Assembly (NCBI RefSeq): GCF_026230105.1
Contig: NC_079475.1
Location: 17,004,125-17,068,124 of the forward strand
Direction of reading: 5' to 3'
Source of the DNA: Diorhabda sublineata
Taxonomy: Eukaryota; Arthropoda; Insecta; Coleoptera; Chrysomelidae
Length of the DNA: 64,000 nucleotides
Under the pieces are notes generated by a model, which was not told the DNA's origin, did no database searches, and saw only the letters and a list, made by a program, of their open reading frames with translations. Numbering within the stretch: position 1 is the stretch's first letter; each line of letters starts with the position of its first letter. Position numbers and translations under genes: made by a program. Shown here one piece after another: positions 22,884 through 35,769 of this stretch.

Positions 22884-23175
22884 TATTAGCATATACGCTA
22901 TTGATACATCGTTGATGTATTGGGTATCAACCAGCACGCAGTTTGAGATCATTTGAAAAAGGGACATAAGTAAAGTTGAGTTGACTGCACGAAATCTGCG
23001 ATAATTTATTGACGAACACACAATATAATTGTTGATGAAATGAGAGGATGAAATATGATTGTTGGTTGAAAAAAGAAAGAAACAATATAAATAATAATAA
23101 TAATCATTTTCCAATATATCTTGTTTTAAGTCTATAACTTACTACAGGAACGCTTGAACCTTATTAACGTTTACT

Positions 23176-23370
23176 AGATATCGTTTTCTTCCTCAAATAC
23201 GGCGTTTACGGATGCGATAATGTCTTCGATTGATGAAAAACTCTCGCCTGCAAGTGAAACTTTGAGATTGGAAAAGAGCAACTCGATGGTGGCCTTATCT
23301 GGTGAATATAGAGGATGGTCCGACCAATTCGAAGTGCTATTTGTAACTTTTAGTCAAGGCGATCACCGAA
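23176..23370 (-). pseudogene. Mariner transposase, third-catalytic-Asp and C-terminal fragment
   Basis: The minus strand reads TSNWSDHPLYSPDKATIELL, FSNLKVSLAGESFSSIDEII and ASVNAVFEEENDI. YSPD is the mariner third catalytic Asp block and is intact here. The preceding parts of the protein are not legible. A 111-codon frame on the plus strand (23220-23555) is antisense to it and reads cleanly through, but has no family support of its own. No TIR is seen. Confidence 0.82.
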
Positions 23371-23374
23371 TTGT

Positions 23375-24185
23375 GAGTAACATTTTTTATCTTTTGGACT
23401 GCTTCCACTTTTTGCAATTTTTCCCCCGACCTAATCATAAAATGATGCTTAATACTCTACTTTTTGAAGAGAACACAGCTCTACATAACAAAAATTTCCT
23501 TAAATTTGTTTCATTCCTCGATACAGTTGGTTTTTGTGGTAGTCATGATGATTAATTCTTTTTCTTGAGTTATAATAATGGAATTCAATATTCAATAGTC
23601 ATGATGTTTGTGAAAATTCCGCAAAAAATTTAAGATCGCGTAACTGTCACACATCTACTGATATAACTTGAGTGATGGCAATTAATTGTTTTTCAGAAGA
23701 CTCGAAGAGGTTAAAATGTCATCTAGAAAGTGTGGTACATCTATTAAGGTACGACATATAGTATTATTTATATGCGTGAGAACCCTACGAAGATTATTTT
23801 GAATGCCCTATTCGGAATTTATATAAACCGTGAGTTCCACAATCATGTTGCTTGTAGTGATTAAAAAAGATGCTTAGAAAAGGAAGAAAAAAAATTTCAC
23901 ATATAAATGAATTTTTATTTAGGCATATCGAGGTGAGAAAAGGAATATGTAATTCACAGTAGGTACCAAGAATTTCACGAGAGCTAGAAAACCATGTCGT
24001 GAGTATTATTTCTGCGTAGTTAATACTGCTAGAAGACGTAACTGCGAAAATGGAAAACTTATTGAATATCCTTATCTTATTTTGTCCACAGGTCCAGTTT
24101 CTCTAAGCTCACAACTCCCAGTACTCTCCAACTCCCTGTTATTTTCTTAATCAAACTCATCTCAGAGTTCAAATAAAAATATTGA
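23375..24185. other. Unannotated spacer
   Basis: Possibly further eroded upstream parts of the neighbouring pseudogenes, but I cannot read a protein. Confidence 0.4.
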
Positions 24186-24189
24186 AGAT

Positions 24190-25080
24190 GAAGAATTTGT
24201 ACTGTTAAAAGAACCACCAAAACCTCATTTTCTTAGTTCGGGTTTACCTTTGAAGCAATGGAATTTGCTTATTGATGTCAAAATAACAGACAATTGAAGT
24301 TCGCATACGTTTTCTGTTATTCACCAAAAAATATGAACTTTGTTATTGTAATGATATAACAGGATTTGTTTGAAGGAATTAGGGTGTCCTGTGTTACCAG
24401 AAGTGACGTAAATTTATTGATAGCTCTACGAAACGCTTGGAAGCAGTTTGATTATGTAAGGGGGAATAAATTTTCATCTTCACCAGCTCGTTCTCTACAT
24501 TTGAAAGAAAACTATGAAAGAGTAAAATCTTCACTATAAACTTTTGAATATGAAAAGATCAAGTGGCAGTTCATTGTAGATTTGAAAATGGTAGGATTTT
24601 TGATGGGACTACAGAGTGCGTATCCAAAATATTCGTGTAGTCTCTATTTGTGGGATGGAAGATCGGATGCTGGATACTATATTAAACGATCATGGCCACT
24701 AAAAACATAATTTTATATTGAGGAAGAAAACGTTGAATGTGAACATATTGGTGAATCTAAAAATATATTAGTGCCACCGTTAGGTCTTATGAAACAATTT
24801 GTAAAAATGCTACATGAGAGATCTGGAATTTTTGTTGATCCACAAAAACTTTCTGCTAGTGAAGAATTCCCAAAATTACCAGCGTTTTTAGATTTTAGGG
24901 AATGAACAAATTGAGAATAATTGAAAAATAATTGATAACATATTGGGAGATATGTTAAAACTATGATCTGAAGAATGTCTCCAAAAGTATATATACCGCC
25001 GCATACTTATTTATATAAATCTTGAAACAACATGGGAGCGTTTTCAGACTAGCAGGGATAACGTTTTGATTAAGACATCA
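24190..25080 (+). pseudogene. Pseudogene of an unnamed, repeat-associated arthropod protein family
   Basis: The readable blocks in order are ELCYCNDITG and DVNLLIALRNAWKQ (about 24320-24460), then KFSSSPARSLHLKENYERVK, then FEYEKIKWQFIVDLKMVGFL, then MGLQSAYPKYSCSLYLWDGR and SDAGYYIKRSWPLKT (to about 24710). Then come ILVPPLGLMKQFVKML, GIFVDPQKL and, after frame breaks, NNMGAFSD near 25030. From memory this is the family whose homologues read C-x-WDSRA...W and LPPLHIKLGLMKNFVK, present in many copies in insect and cnidarian genomes. It is usually left as uncharacterised. Its multicopy nature suggests a transposon, but I do not know the mechanism. At least three stops or frameshifts make this copy dead. 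Confidence 0.7.
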
Positions 25081-25084
25081 AGAA

Positions 25085-28000
25085 CTTCGAACGCCATTAT
25101 CAGGCCCAATACAAAGTAGTAAGATGGAGGACTACATTTAGAGTTTAGTGAGTTAAAAATATAAATGAAAATGTGATAAGGTTCACTTTTAAACTTTCTT
25201 TTAAACAAAAATTTGAAGTATGAGTTATCTAAATTGTTCAACCATTCTCCTGATACTTTTTCAGGCTATTGATATATTTTTTGTTTAAGTCATCGATAGA
25301 TCTATGGATATTCCATATTGTCTTATAAAAGTCAAAATTCATGTCCCATGACTATAAAACAAACGGTTGCTATCACGGAGTCGATGCTAGTTTGTACTGC
25401 TACTGATTTTGAACTAGGGAGTTCAGGAACTTGGTAAAACTATCGATTCACTACCTATTGTCAACAATTGACTCTATGACAAGTTTAAATTGAAAAGGAG
25501 CGAACGGAGTTGATCAAAAGAACGGGCGTAGTGTCCCACAACGGTAAACCACACACATCTTCAATAACTCGCCAAAATTGACCAAACTTACTTGGGAAGT
25601 TTGAATGCACTCATTGTTTTGTTCGGATGTTGCAACGTCTGACAATTGTTTGCTTCGGTCTCTGCAAATTTTCTTCATGAATGAAAATATTAACAATAAA
25701 ACAGACGACTCAAAACATGTCAGCATGTTTATATATCATAGAATTATAAAATATCCAAAACAATAGAGGAAGGTCAAGTCTTGTAAAGTGGCCAAATTAA
25801 CTAGAATCGCGAAGTAATTTTTAGATATTTGTAAATTTGATTAGAAATTCTAATCTTTAAAGTAGCGCATGTCTTTACAAAGAACTTGATGTCGCAACTT
25901 ATTAACATTGTACCTCTAACTTAGAAAGTGTTAATTTGTGCAATTCGAGTGAACAAAGCTTATTTAGTAATTCTCCTCATACCTGATAATAATTCAGTGA
26001 TACATTTTCTGTATATTAATTTTTTGAGCATCTATACCACAAATTTGTTGTTTATTCATTTATAAATATTTGTATATAATTTTTTTTTAAATATTTTCCT
26101 ATTTAATTCCAAATGTTTTCTACAGAAAAAGTTTTCAAGGTGTAAAGTCAATTGTTTTCTAGAAGTTAATTGGAGTTTTGAAGTTAATTATTCAGTGAAA
26201 TGTGAATAGTTTAATTCATAAAACAAACTAGTTACACATTTCCAAGGCTTCTGAAACAAGCAAATGAGATGCCCTTCAATCTCGTTGAAATATTTTGAAA
26301 GTTTCCAAGAAATGTAGAAGGACAATTATTGTTACAATAATTATTATTGAAATTGAAACCTTAAGCCCAGCAAAGGAATGAGAAAATTAAATATCGCCTT
26401 CAAAAGTGTCTTACACACGATTTTAATCGAAATATTAATAGAGAAAAATTAACCCAAAAATAGACCATAGAAAGCTCCGATGACTACGATAATTCAGTTT
26501 TAGTTTAATCACCATACCGTTAAAATAGCTGCGTGGGTTATTAATTCCATAAAAGAATTTTTAAACTGGACACCTTCATGTCATAAAACATCTCATGAAA
26601 AATTTATGATTTTAGTAGTCAACTACATGGAAAGTCCCGTTGATATAGGAATATTAAACTTAAAAAACATGGGAATAGAAGAAAAGCTGAAATTTCTTTG
26701 TAGCTACTCTGTATGCGGTATTCATAATATTGAGTTTCAAACTAGATTTAACCTGGAGTAGATACTTAAATGTTTTTAACACTATGTGCATTATTGCTTG
26801 AATTGTATTGTACTGACGTAATTGTTGTGAATAACGGAAAATTTATCGGCAGATGTTTATATGTAGATGCTAGAATTATTTTGTACGTTAATTAACACAC
26901 TTATGTCATTATTAAAGTAACTTAAGAAGGGAGAAGATTCCGATATCGACGATTATGACTCAGATGGTTACCCAATCAAGATCACCGGACAAAATTTGTA
27001 CGAGGTTGATAATTAATCAACTGATAGCGTTAATGGTCACAAGCGACAAAATTATTCACTGTCACTAACAACACTACTTGGTTTCGAGCCCCAGGAATAC
27101 AACATCTAACTAACGATTTGAAAAATTTTTAGACCAAGGGTTTGGCCACATAAATGTCAATTAGTTTTGTCAATAGACATCTTCATTGTACCAAAAAGTA
27201 AGTAATCGATTTAATATTTAGTTTGGGCACGTGGAGTGGAGCCCTGATCTACAATATATGGACAACTTATTTGCACTTTACAGAGTTGATTCACAGATTT
27301 ACTCATACAAGGGATGCACCTAGTATATTTTAATGTCTTACGTCTGATGACTTCTACTAATTGGAAATAGGAAAGGAAATAAAACGTTGGATGCCAATCG
27401 CAACGAATTATCGTACACGATAAGAACTAAAATAAAAGCAAACTCAATCAGAGCATTAATAATATCTGTATTACTTACTATTTTGCTTTTTCTTCTATTT
27501 CAAAATATTTACTCACTATTAAAAAAGAAACGATACCTGAAACTTTTGCTGAACAACATTATTTCTCTCCGTGAGTCTTTCTAATAATGCGAAAACATTT
27601 ATAATAAGACTTTGATTATTTATCGTAAATAGTTAAGTTGATAATAAATAATGATCTGGATCAAATGTCAAAATTATTTTTATGAATCGTTGTTATTCTG
27701 ATCTGTCCTTGATGACAGATGTTGCAAAATGGCATAAAAATTTGACACTTGTGTGAATATTATTTAATCTGTTATAGAAGTAGAATAAAAATTACATTCA
27801 AACTATGTCTAATAGCGATTTTGATATAAATAACAAATGTTTATATTCACGTTGATAGTTCAATCCAATATATTCCCCCTACTAGCTCCTTAACTTCGAC
27901 TCCATGCAAACTTTTGAAATTTTTTTATTGCATTTCCTTTATTTTTATAAATCGTTAAGAGTCGTGAAATCACTATATTTCTGAAACACCCCGTTTGGTT

Positions 28001-29675
28001 TTCTCATCAATACTGATATCTCGAATTTTTATTTTTTTGGAACTCTCTGTTTGGTTTTCCGATTACTACTAATATTCCCATACTTTTTCATTTAGTTTCC
28101 TAACTAACTCTCGTTTCGTTTTTTTCTTCGTTTTATAGTTTTTTCAACGATTATCACTTTATTTGATTATTTTCTTTTACGATGTTTGTTTTTTGTAATA
28201 CACTGAGAGAGTACACTCTCCTTTTTATTTTTATAATTAGAAGGTTACAAAAATTGAAATTGTAAGACTCAATATTAATTTATAGATTACATATCATTAC
28301 AGTTTGGCAAATACAGGAGTGAATGTACGAGAGGCACGTTAAAATGAGAAAGTATTCGGATGACAAAGTGGATAATATGCGGTTGGTGAATTAGTACGGT
28401 AAATAATCGAAGTATTAAATTTTGTACCGCAGAATAAAATATACATTTCAGGTATCCAGTAAAAGCAATGAAAGTAGGTACCCACGCAGTGGTCTTCACT
28501 ATCTAAGAGACATATTAGAACTGACAATAGTAGTTAAGTATGCTTGAGGGATCGAACTAATCCTACTACCATGAACTAGTAACGCGCATTAACGGGTGTG
28601 GCTATTTCACACCATTCTTGTATTTGCAAAAGTGTACGTTATTATGAAATCTAATGTAGATTTCTTCATTTCATAATTAATTTCACGTACATATATAATC
28701 ATTATTTAACATTATTATGAGGTTCTTCTCTCTATTAATTTTGCTGAAACAGTGTTCCAATTAGGTGAAGGATTCTCTCATTTTAGTGGTATTCCAGATT
28801 TTTAAATTTAAAGTATTGGAGAAATTCGCATTAAAAAGACAAAAATGGAACAACAAATGACCAACTGACCGCAAAATAACTCAATATACTGTCCAAAAAT
28901 AAAACTTAAAAACAATTCCAAACTAAAAATAATGGAATAAGAGAACTGAGAAAAATAATACTGAGACAAAGTAGAAAAATGATGAGACTGAGAATGAAAT
29001 GAAAGCAGATGAAAGTCTGTGTTCAATAGATAAGTCGAAAATTTGAAATATATCATTGGAAATAAAACGATAGCCGCTATTTTAAATGTATTCCATAGAT
29101 TTATATTGGGTCTCACTTCGAGTAATTTTTATTACGAATAGAGTTATTGATTTTGCTCTAACTTTGTGATTTTTTCTTCAGCGGTACGCTTCAAATCACT
29201 AATAGCCATCGACTTGTTTTTCTGCTTCTTTATTACACTGGATCCATTGTTGTGGTGAGACATTCATATTTATTTGGAATTATAATAGTTGAAAAAGCTC
29301 TTTTTTCTAATTCAGTTGGAACGAGAAATATAATAGAATTGTTGAATTGAATTTAGTATTCATTGAGAGATTTTCAAAGTATTTACTATGTTCTAATTTC
29401 AAAGATTGCACAGAATAGTTGTATGTATCCGTAAACTTTTTAAAATAGTATAGGGAGATCCCTTGTCTCATTTTATTTGGTGCCTGAAGGTTTAATGGGA
29501 ACACCATGAATTCATAAGAAACAAAAAGAGAACATGTTAATGGAATGAGATAAAATCTAGATAATGTTGCTTTTAGAACAGACAGTAAGATATGAAGATT
29601 CAAGAAAGTCAATAATTAACATTGAACTCGAGAAGACAGAAATCATACCAATAGCAAGCACCCAGCAATTTATTG
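25085..29675. other. Long AT-rich region without recognised elements
   Basis: The only item that caught my eye is 26924-27017: a short plus-strand frame, LKKGEDSDIDDYDSDGYPIK then ITGQNLYEVDN and a stop, preceded by an AG acceptor-like site. It could be a terminal exon or chance. All other short frames (25044-25241, 27387-27584, 28808-29116, 29307-29612) lack motifs. Confidence 0.4.
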
Positions 29676-29683
29676 AGAGTGAA

Positions 29684-30476
29684 ACTAAATGTTCTTGATT
29701 TCAGGTCTCTTCTGTTTTAAAATTAGTTTTTTCAATAATTTTCGAAAGATTCAATTTCGACTTTTCTTTAAGTCTTCATCAAAATATTATATTGACACTA
29801 ACAATTTGCGAATTTTTAATAATAAATAGATCACCTACATCATGAACATAAAAATAAAAATAAAATCAAAATAGAAAATGTTCTAATAAGAAAAAATTAA
29901 TTTTTCGTTCCTTACATCTTAAATATGTAGCAGTACTTAATCAATCAAATTATTTGTAATTTTATTAGAATTTTAAAAATTTTCATCATTTATAGCTTTT
30001 TCGTTCTTATGGATGTAAATCATTTCTAAAAATTCTCTTTTGAGTGTATTAGATTCCGTTCCAAGAATTTTTGAATCTTTATAATTGAATTTATGTTTTT
30101 TTTTTATATTTCATGGTTCGTTTGCACAGTGTTTATTTTTTTAGCGTATTAATGACCTTTTAGTCTATTTTCTAAATATTGAGAAGTCTGCCCTATGTAG
30201 ACAACGTCACAATTTAGTGAAATATTTGGATAACGTATTATAATATTTATTAAAATAATTTGATAGTTGTTGGGAAAGTCCTTGTACATATGATAAGGAA
30301 AAATGTTTTATGTTTTGATGTTTCGTTTCTGTTCTGTTTTTCAATTGATTGTAGTGTCTGTTTATCCTTTTCTTCAATAAGTTGTTCATCCTATTAACGT
30401 CAAATTTTTTCTTCCAAAAATTATTAAAGAAACTAATTTTAAAACAGAAGAGACCTAAAATCAAGAACATTTAGAT
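29684..30476 (-). mobile_element. Penelope-like element remnant with inverted flanking repeats
   Basis: The minus-strand frame 30207-30470 reads KKKFDVNRMNNLLKKRINRH, NQLKNRTETKHQNIKHFSLS and YVQGLSQQLSNYFNKYY, the region upstream of the Penelope endonuclease. After a small deletion and frame change, CDVVYIGQTSQYLENRLKGH (about 30150-30210) gives the YIG part of a GIY-YIG endonuclease. LGTESNTLKREFLEMIYIHK and NEKAIND follow in broken form to about 29990. The reverse transcriptase is absent. Arms 29684-29745 and 30412-30476 are inverted copies around TGTTCTTGATTT-AGGTCTC. Penelope terminal repeats are known in inverted as well as direct orientation. Dead copy. Confidence 0.8.
29755..29780 (-). 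other. GATGA-hairpin-GAAA motif inside the Penelope flank
   Basis: On the minus strand GATGA, one extra A, a GACTT/AAGTC stem with a 6-nt loop, then GAAA. Hammerhead ribozymes are known from Penelope-like terminal repeats, but here C of CTGATGA is T and one base intervenes before stem II. It is at best a decayed or variant core. Confidence 0.3.
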
Positions 30477-30534
30477 GCATTAATATATCAAAAGTACTAA
30501 GAAATGAGAAATTAAAGAAATTCATAATGGTAAT

Positions 30535-31828
30535 TAGACCGATAGTATTTTACGATTGGGAACCCTCTATACTCACAAGAAAGGCTGAAAACTGAATTGC
30601 AATATGGTGAGAGGAAAATTCTAAGAATAATATTTTGCAGCATAAAACTAGGAGTTGCTTATGGCCATCTGGGCATAACCGATCATATAAAGGCACAAAA
30701 CATAAGGTTGCTGAGGTTTGTAAGCAGAAAGAGGTAGTAGATGTACATAAATAATATAATAATAATGTTTATCCATAAAACTATAAGTACATGTTTTAAA
30801 TAAAAAATAGAATATAAATGAGTACAAGTTATAATATTTAGTTATTAAAGGGTTTTGTAAGAACAAAGAATATAATATTAAGTCAGGGACGAATAAACTT
30901 GGAATCCTACAGGAATATAAATTTTGGGTGTAGGGTTACCTATTCAATCGTTCATATTTAAATACATCAATAAACATTTTATAAGGTAGGATGGAAATAC
31001 AGAAAAAATAGTACGAGAGAGAGTATAGTATGATGAAAGAGGGGAGTGCATATCCTATCAATTGTATTACATTTCAATTATTTCATGTCTTTGTCTATTT
31101 ATAATTTTGATATATTATTTTTCATATTTTTTTAAATAGTTTCTTCAAGTTTGGAACAATAGTAGGTTTTTTAATTCAAAATTCAACGAGTTGTAAGCTC
31201 TGTGTTGTAATAAGTACAGCAGCGCTGGTTTTTCCTTTTTGTGGACTGGTTGGTCGTAGAAGTTAGATTTTGTTTTTGTCTAGTAATCACTTTCAAGAAA
31301 ATTAAATTGATATCTGTTCTCGACAACGATATAGTAAACAAATAATTGCCTAAGATCAAGGCACCTTAACACTTTATAAGAAAGTTGTTCTGTCGAATAC
31401 ATACGTCCTTTATTGTTAATGATAATATTTGAAGATATGAGAAGTAAAAACTGACAGGACAGACCGAAGAAGTAGTTTTAGACAATGAATAACCATTTTT
31501 AAATATATTTTCTGTTCTATTTCTAATTTTACAGATTTAGTTCTTATACTGAATAAGTTGCTTGTCAACGTGCTAAATTTTGGATGCTTGTTCAATCTTA
31601 CGTCGTGTTTCTATTCACCTGTGTTTCTAATTATTCCCAACCTTTTTAAAAATTATTGAAGCTATTAACGATAGTCGTATGTAAACGAACTAGACTAAAT
31701 TCTCTGCAAATTTTATGATACGTGATGTCATCATTAGGTAATGAAGACATGCGAAGCTAAACTATGATGTTTAAATTATTTTTCTTTCTCTGAAAGTTGA
31801 AAAACTATGTGAAGGGATTATTTCCGTG

Positions 31829-31830
<2 letters not shown>
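30535..31830. other. Unannotated AT-rich spacer
   Basis: No recognisable coding content; short minus-strand frame 30648-30866 lacks motifs. Confidence 0.45.

Positions 31831-31831
<1 letters not shown>

Positions 31832-31884
<53 letters not shown>
31832..31884. repeat. (TA)n microsatellite, about 26 units
   Basis: An uninterrupted TA tract, similar in length to 5162-5211. Confidence 0.97.
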
Positions 31885-31888
<4 letters not shown>

Positions 31889-31914
31889 CATTTCTCAAAC
31901 TATCTCAGATGTTT

Positions 31915-32010
31915 GTTCTGTTAAATTGTGATGATTTTAAATCTCTTCTAATGAGAAAATAGTTTTTAAAATAGGTAAAAAGTTGACGTATAATCATAGT
32001 TTGATAAAGG
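31915..32010 (+). repeat. Penelope-family scrap (weak)
   Basis: TGTTCTGTTAAATTGTGATG followed by TTTTAAATCTCTTCTAATGA resembles the arm at 29690 and the scrap at 10389. Divergence is high. Confidence 0.35.
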
Positions 32011-32704
32011 CCGTAATAATTACAATTTTTTACCTGGTTCAAAGCAAACTATTTCCAATTATGAAAAACAACAAAAAAATGTATTTCTATTGATTTCACC
32101 TCGAAATTAGCAGTTCTAAATGAGAAATTACTGGTTTGATTGCTGAATCATCAACTCCTACTCTCATTATGTCGACCTAGTGTTATCAGAGTGTTTATGT
32201 TATTCAAGTAGTGAACTATTACTGAAAATACAGATATAACACATTCAATTTCATCTCTTATTTTAACCTACTTTTAAAATTACCTGCAAATAAATTATAT
32301 GTGTAGCTCTGTCTGCATCTGCTCATCCCCGAGGAGCATTTGACGTAATATATGAAAGTTCATACGACCGCAAATATTCACGATTCCCCAAGCTCTCATT
32401 AAAAAAATAGGTAGCCAATTATGCATAGTCAGCATCAAGGGTCCAATATTTCTTCCTTATACGGTTACAATAACTACCTATTGAGCCGAAGCTGTTTGGA
32501 GTAATGACTATGATCTTCGAGGTCGAAAAATTTTGAAAATCCCTTTCCCTTATCTCACGTCGTTCGCCTCTGTAATGTGATTCAATTTAGATTCACACGA
32601 GAGCTCTGTTGCCGTCTGATAAAGTATTTCTGTTATTTTTATAAAAATGAGAAATTTTAGGGCGGCTTTCAAATTGTTTCTATTTCTAGCAAATTTATTG
32701 TATA

Positions 32705-33595
32705 CGAGGGCTGCTACTGAAGTTTTACGATAGACTCATCAATTCGATATTTCCACTGTTTTTGTTTAAACAGATGTGTGAACACCACATTGTGGATGAT
32801 TCATCTTCTGCGATTGGTAGACGTGATTCTACCAAACAAATGTATGATTTAGAGTTGATCGTTATACGCTGCTCTGAGAGAACAGTGACATGTCCAGTTT
32901 CTCCTGAAAACCAGGCAACCATTTGCTTCGGCGTGTTTCGTGTGCGAATTTTCGTTGGACAAGGTTCATTTTGAAAAATCCAAATAGTCGATTGTTGTTT
33001 AGTTTCGGGTTCATATGCATTGTGAAGCATCTCGATTGGATTTTTTCAGCATGTCTTGGCACAAATAGACCCGACCTTTTTTTTGAGCGATTGTCAAATT
33101 ATGTGGTATTTGACACGAACAGATCTTTTTGTGAGCTAAATGTTCATGCAATATTGAATGTGTGGGAGTGTATCTAATGCCCAAGTATACCACAATCTCA
33201 TGGTATATCACATGAAGATCTTGCAATATCAGTTTATACACCCTTCACGACAGTCATGAAATTCATCTTGTAGCGAATTGCGACCACGATGGAATTCGGA
33301 AAACCAGCAGAACACTGTGGCTCGAGATCAAGCTTCATCACCAAAAATCGAAATGTGTTGAATAGCACATTGTTGTTTAATCCACGTCGAATATGATAGA
33401 AAAATATCGCACGTCTCGATTAATACCATTTTTGACCAAGATGAATGTTTCAAGTATTTATAAACAACTCAAATAATACTCGTATGACAACTTGTTCTGA
33501 GTACGTTCATCATAAAAAATGTCATGATGGCAATGTCAAATTTTACATATTCACATCAGTGTTGCCATATCTCAAAATTTCTGTAGCAAACCTCG
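32705..33595 (-). mobile_element. Mariner element (cecropia/SETMAR-like lineage), 891 bp, 3' coding part truncated
   Basis: TIRs: CGAGGGCTGCTACTGAAGTT on the left, and CGAGGTTTGCTACAGAAATT on the right when complemented. TA lies on both sides (32703-32704 and 33596-33597). The minus strand reads VIYHEIVVYLGI (HTH2), TPTHSILHEHLAHKKICS, CQIPHNLTIAQKKGRV and MLKKSNRDAS. The frame then changes to NAYEPETKQQSTIWIFQNEP, PTKIRTRNTPKQMVAWFSGE and QRITINSKSY. This is the order of SETMAR-type mariner transposases. The first catalytic Asp block (DESWIYAYEP) is damaged, and the YSPD block and C-terminus are missing: the coding part stops at NIELMSLS next to the TIR. Confidence 0.88.
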
Positions 33596-33599
33596 TAAT

Positions 33600-35645
33600 A
33601 AATGTTGAAGCCTCGCAATTTTAGTACAAATTTAATAAATAATTGAGAACACGTTGAAATATATCCTTATCTAGAAAAATGTTACTACTCAAGCAGTTTT
33701 TCGATTTCGATAAAATTTTTCCAGATTCAGATCTACCTAAATAAATATTCCAAATCGAGTGAGAAAAAGTTTTATTGGGTGATCTGATTATTCCACTACA
33801 GCATTTTGCTTGAACTGTTTTCTAAATAACTCCATAATTGTATACAGTTCTAGTTCTGAATCTTATCTACTTGGGTCTCCCTATGGATTCCAAACATTTT
33901 CCAAATTAACACATCAGAAGCTTGACCGATCAGTGCTTTCAATCAAAAACTTATGAAGCAACAACATATAACAGATATTCAAGATTCCTATTACATACGT
34001 TTTCTATTTTTTCTCAAGTTTGACAACGTTGTATAGAGAAATATCGAAGGGTCAGTTAGATGCGCTCAGTAATAACCTTTTGGCATTAGACAATCAAGAA
34101 TAACGGAAATTTTCTACATAGAAATGACTTCCAATTTCGAATTGGAAAGAGAAGAGGTCATAAACTTGCGATAAGGGGCCACTGATAGGTTAGATGGGAA
34201 ATGGAAATATAGAAAAGTGCCCAAAACCATTTTGAAATTTACGACTGATGACCTCGAAAAAACTCTTGTTAGAAAACTATTTCGATATGGTTTATCGTTA
34301 CCTCTGATCAAATTATGTTATTTTCAAACCAGAGATGCCAGATATTAGTATTTTAAAAATCTGAGTTATTGAATGAATTAATTTGAGCTTTTTATTATTT
34401 GAAACCTTCGTCAGTGATGATGATTATGTAAACTATTAATATTCTGGTTAAGTGATTACTTATCACTTTGAACTAAACTGCAACATAATGAAAAATGGTT
34501 TGAATTCAATTGTTATTAAGCTGTAAACTAATTAAATTATGCATTATAAATGATGCTGTCCATGAACGCACGACGATGCGACGTTTATTTTGAATCTAAC
34601 CTTTTGTAGCTCATATTGAGGCTATTTTCACCAGGTAACAAAATATATAGCTTGATATCACTATTTGACATGAGACTATTTAACACTTTTACACAAATTA
34701 TTTCAATAATGGATATATCAAAAGCATAAAACATCATTCCTTAAGACCTGGTACTTCATGTATTAGACTATTTTCTTTTTAACAACGGCGGGCCATAGAG
34801 GTAACGCGTTTTACAACATTGGCAGTAGCGTCTAATGAAGGTCCATGTTTAATGAGTAAATATCTTGATTTTACATAAATATTTCATGTTTATGAGAAAT
34901 AAGTCGATATTGAACCATTACTATTGATTCTAATTCCACTTTTATTTTAGATTATATAGTGTACACCAAAGCAACCAAGCATAAATTTCAATATCATAAG
35001 ACGAAAGTATATACAATACAATTGAAGGGAAACACATCTCTTAGAATATTTGAAATAAGCGTAGTATAGGAAAAATTCATCCGCCTAATTAATCTACTCT
35101 TGGTAATTTTATACTTTCGCGGTAACCTCGTTTTTTGGCTGTAGAAAATCGAAAAGTCATCTGATTTCGAAGAATTTTTATTAAATCTCCATTTTTACAG
35201 CGGATTTATAAAAAAAATATGGGAAATATCTCATCTGGAGTTTTCAAATAGTTTTATGACTTTAAATGTGATCATAAACGCACTTCTTCGCATATAATCT
35301 TTCATAACTTTTTTACAAAGCATCAAACGCACTTCATATAATTTTTTTGTTAATCTTCACAAAAGAAAACGAACATTTTGGGAAAAAAATTGAAAAATGT
35401 TTGCTTATCCATTTTTTATCTTTACCAGTCAACCTTAGTAAGATACCATTTTTTTAATGGTGACAGAACAAGTATTCAATGAACTTTTATTTTTCACTAA
35501 AATGAGGCAAAATTGGGAAATTGCACAAAAACACAACAACAATTAGTGTTAAAATATTTGCTCACGTTTCATGAGATACACTAAGAAAAAAGTTTTTGGA
35601 GTAAATTAATGGAGCCCAATGCATAGAAATTTCAGTTTCTATAGA
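33600..35645. other. Unannotated AT-rich region
   Basis: No recognisable elements; frame 34114-34311 on the minus strand is unsupported. Confidence 0.45.
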
Positions 35646-35649
35646 ATGT

Positions 35650-35765
35650 GAAAATAAAACAAAAACGCAGCAACAGGTATGCGATAAGCTTGTTGTAAAC
35701 TACCCAGATAGACAGTTCAGCCAATCAACGGTTAGAAATTTTAAAAAATCAGAGAAACCAACCAT
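35650..35765 (+). pseudogene. Transposase HTH fragment (DDE_3/Tc3-like)
   Basis: The frame reads ENKTKTQQQVCDKLVVNYPD then RQFSQSTVRNFKKSEKP. The pattern TQxxVCxxxxxxYPD...SQSTVxxxxKK is the N-terminal helix-turn-helix of insect DDE_3 transposases. No catalytic part follows. The match is short and rests on one block. Confidence 0.5.
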
Positions 35766-35769
35766 ATTA

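Noticed and set aside
28545..28570. Minus-strand AGTTCGATCCC, like a tRNA or SINE B box
   Set aside because: T-stem pairing fails after the first base pair and no A box is present.
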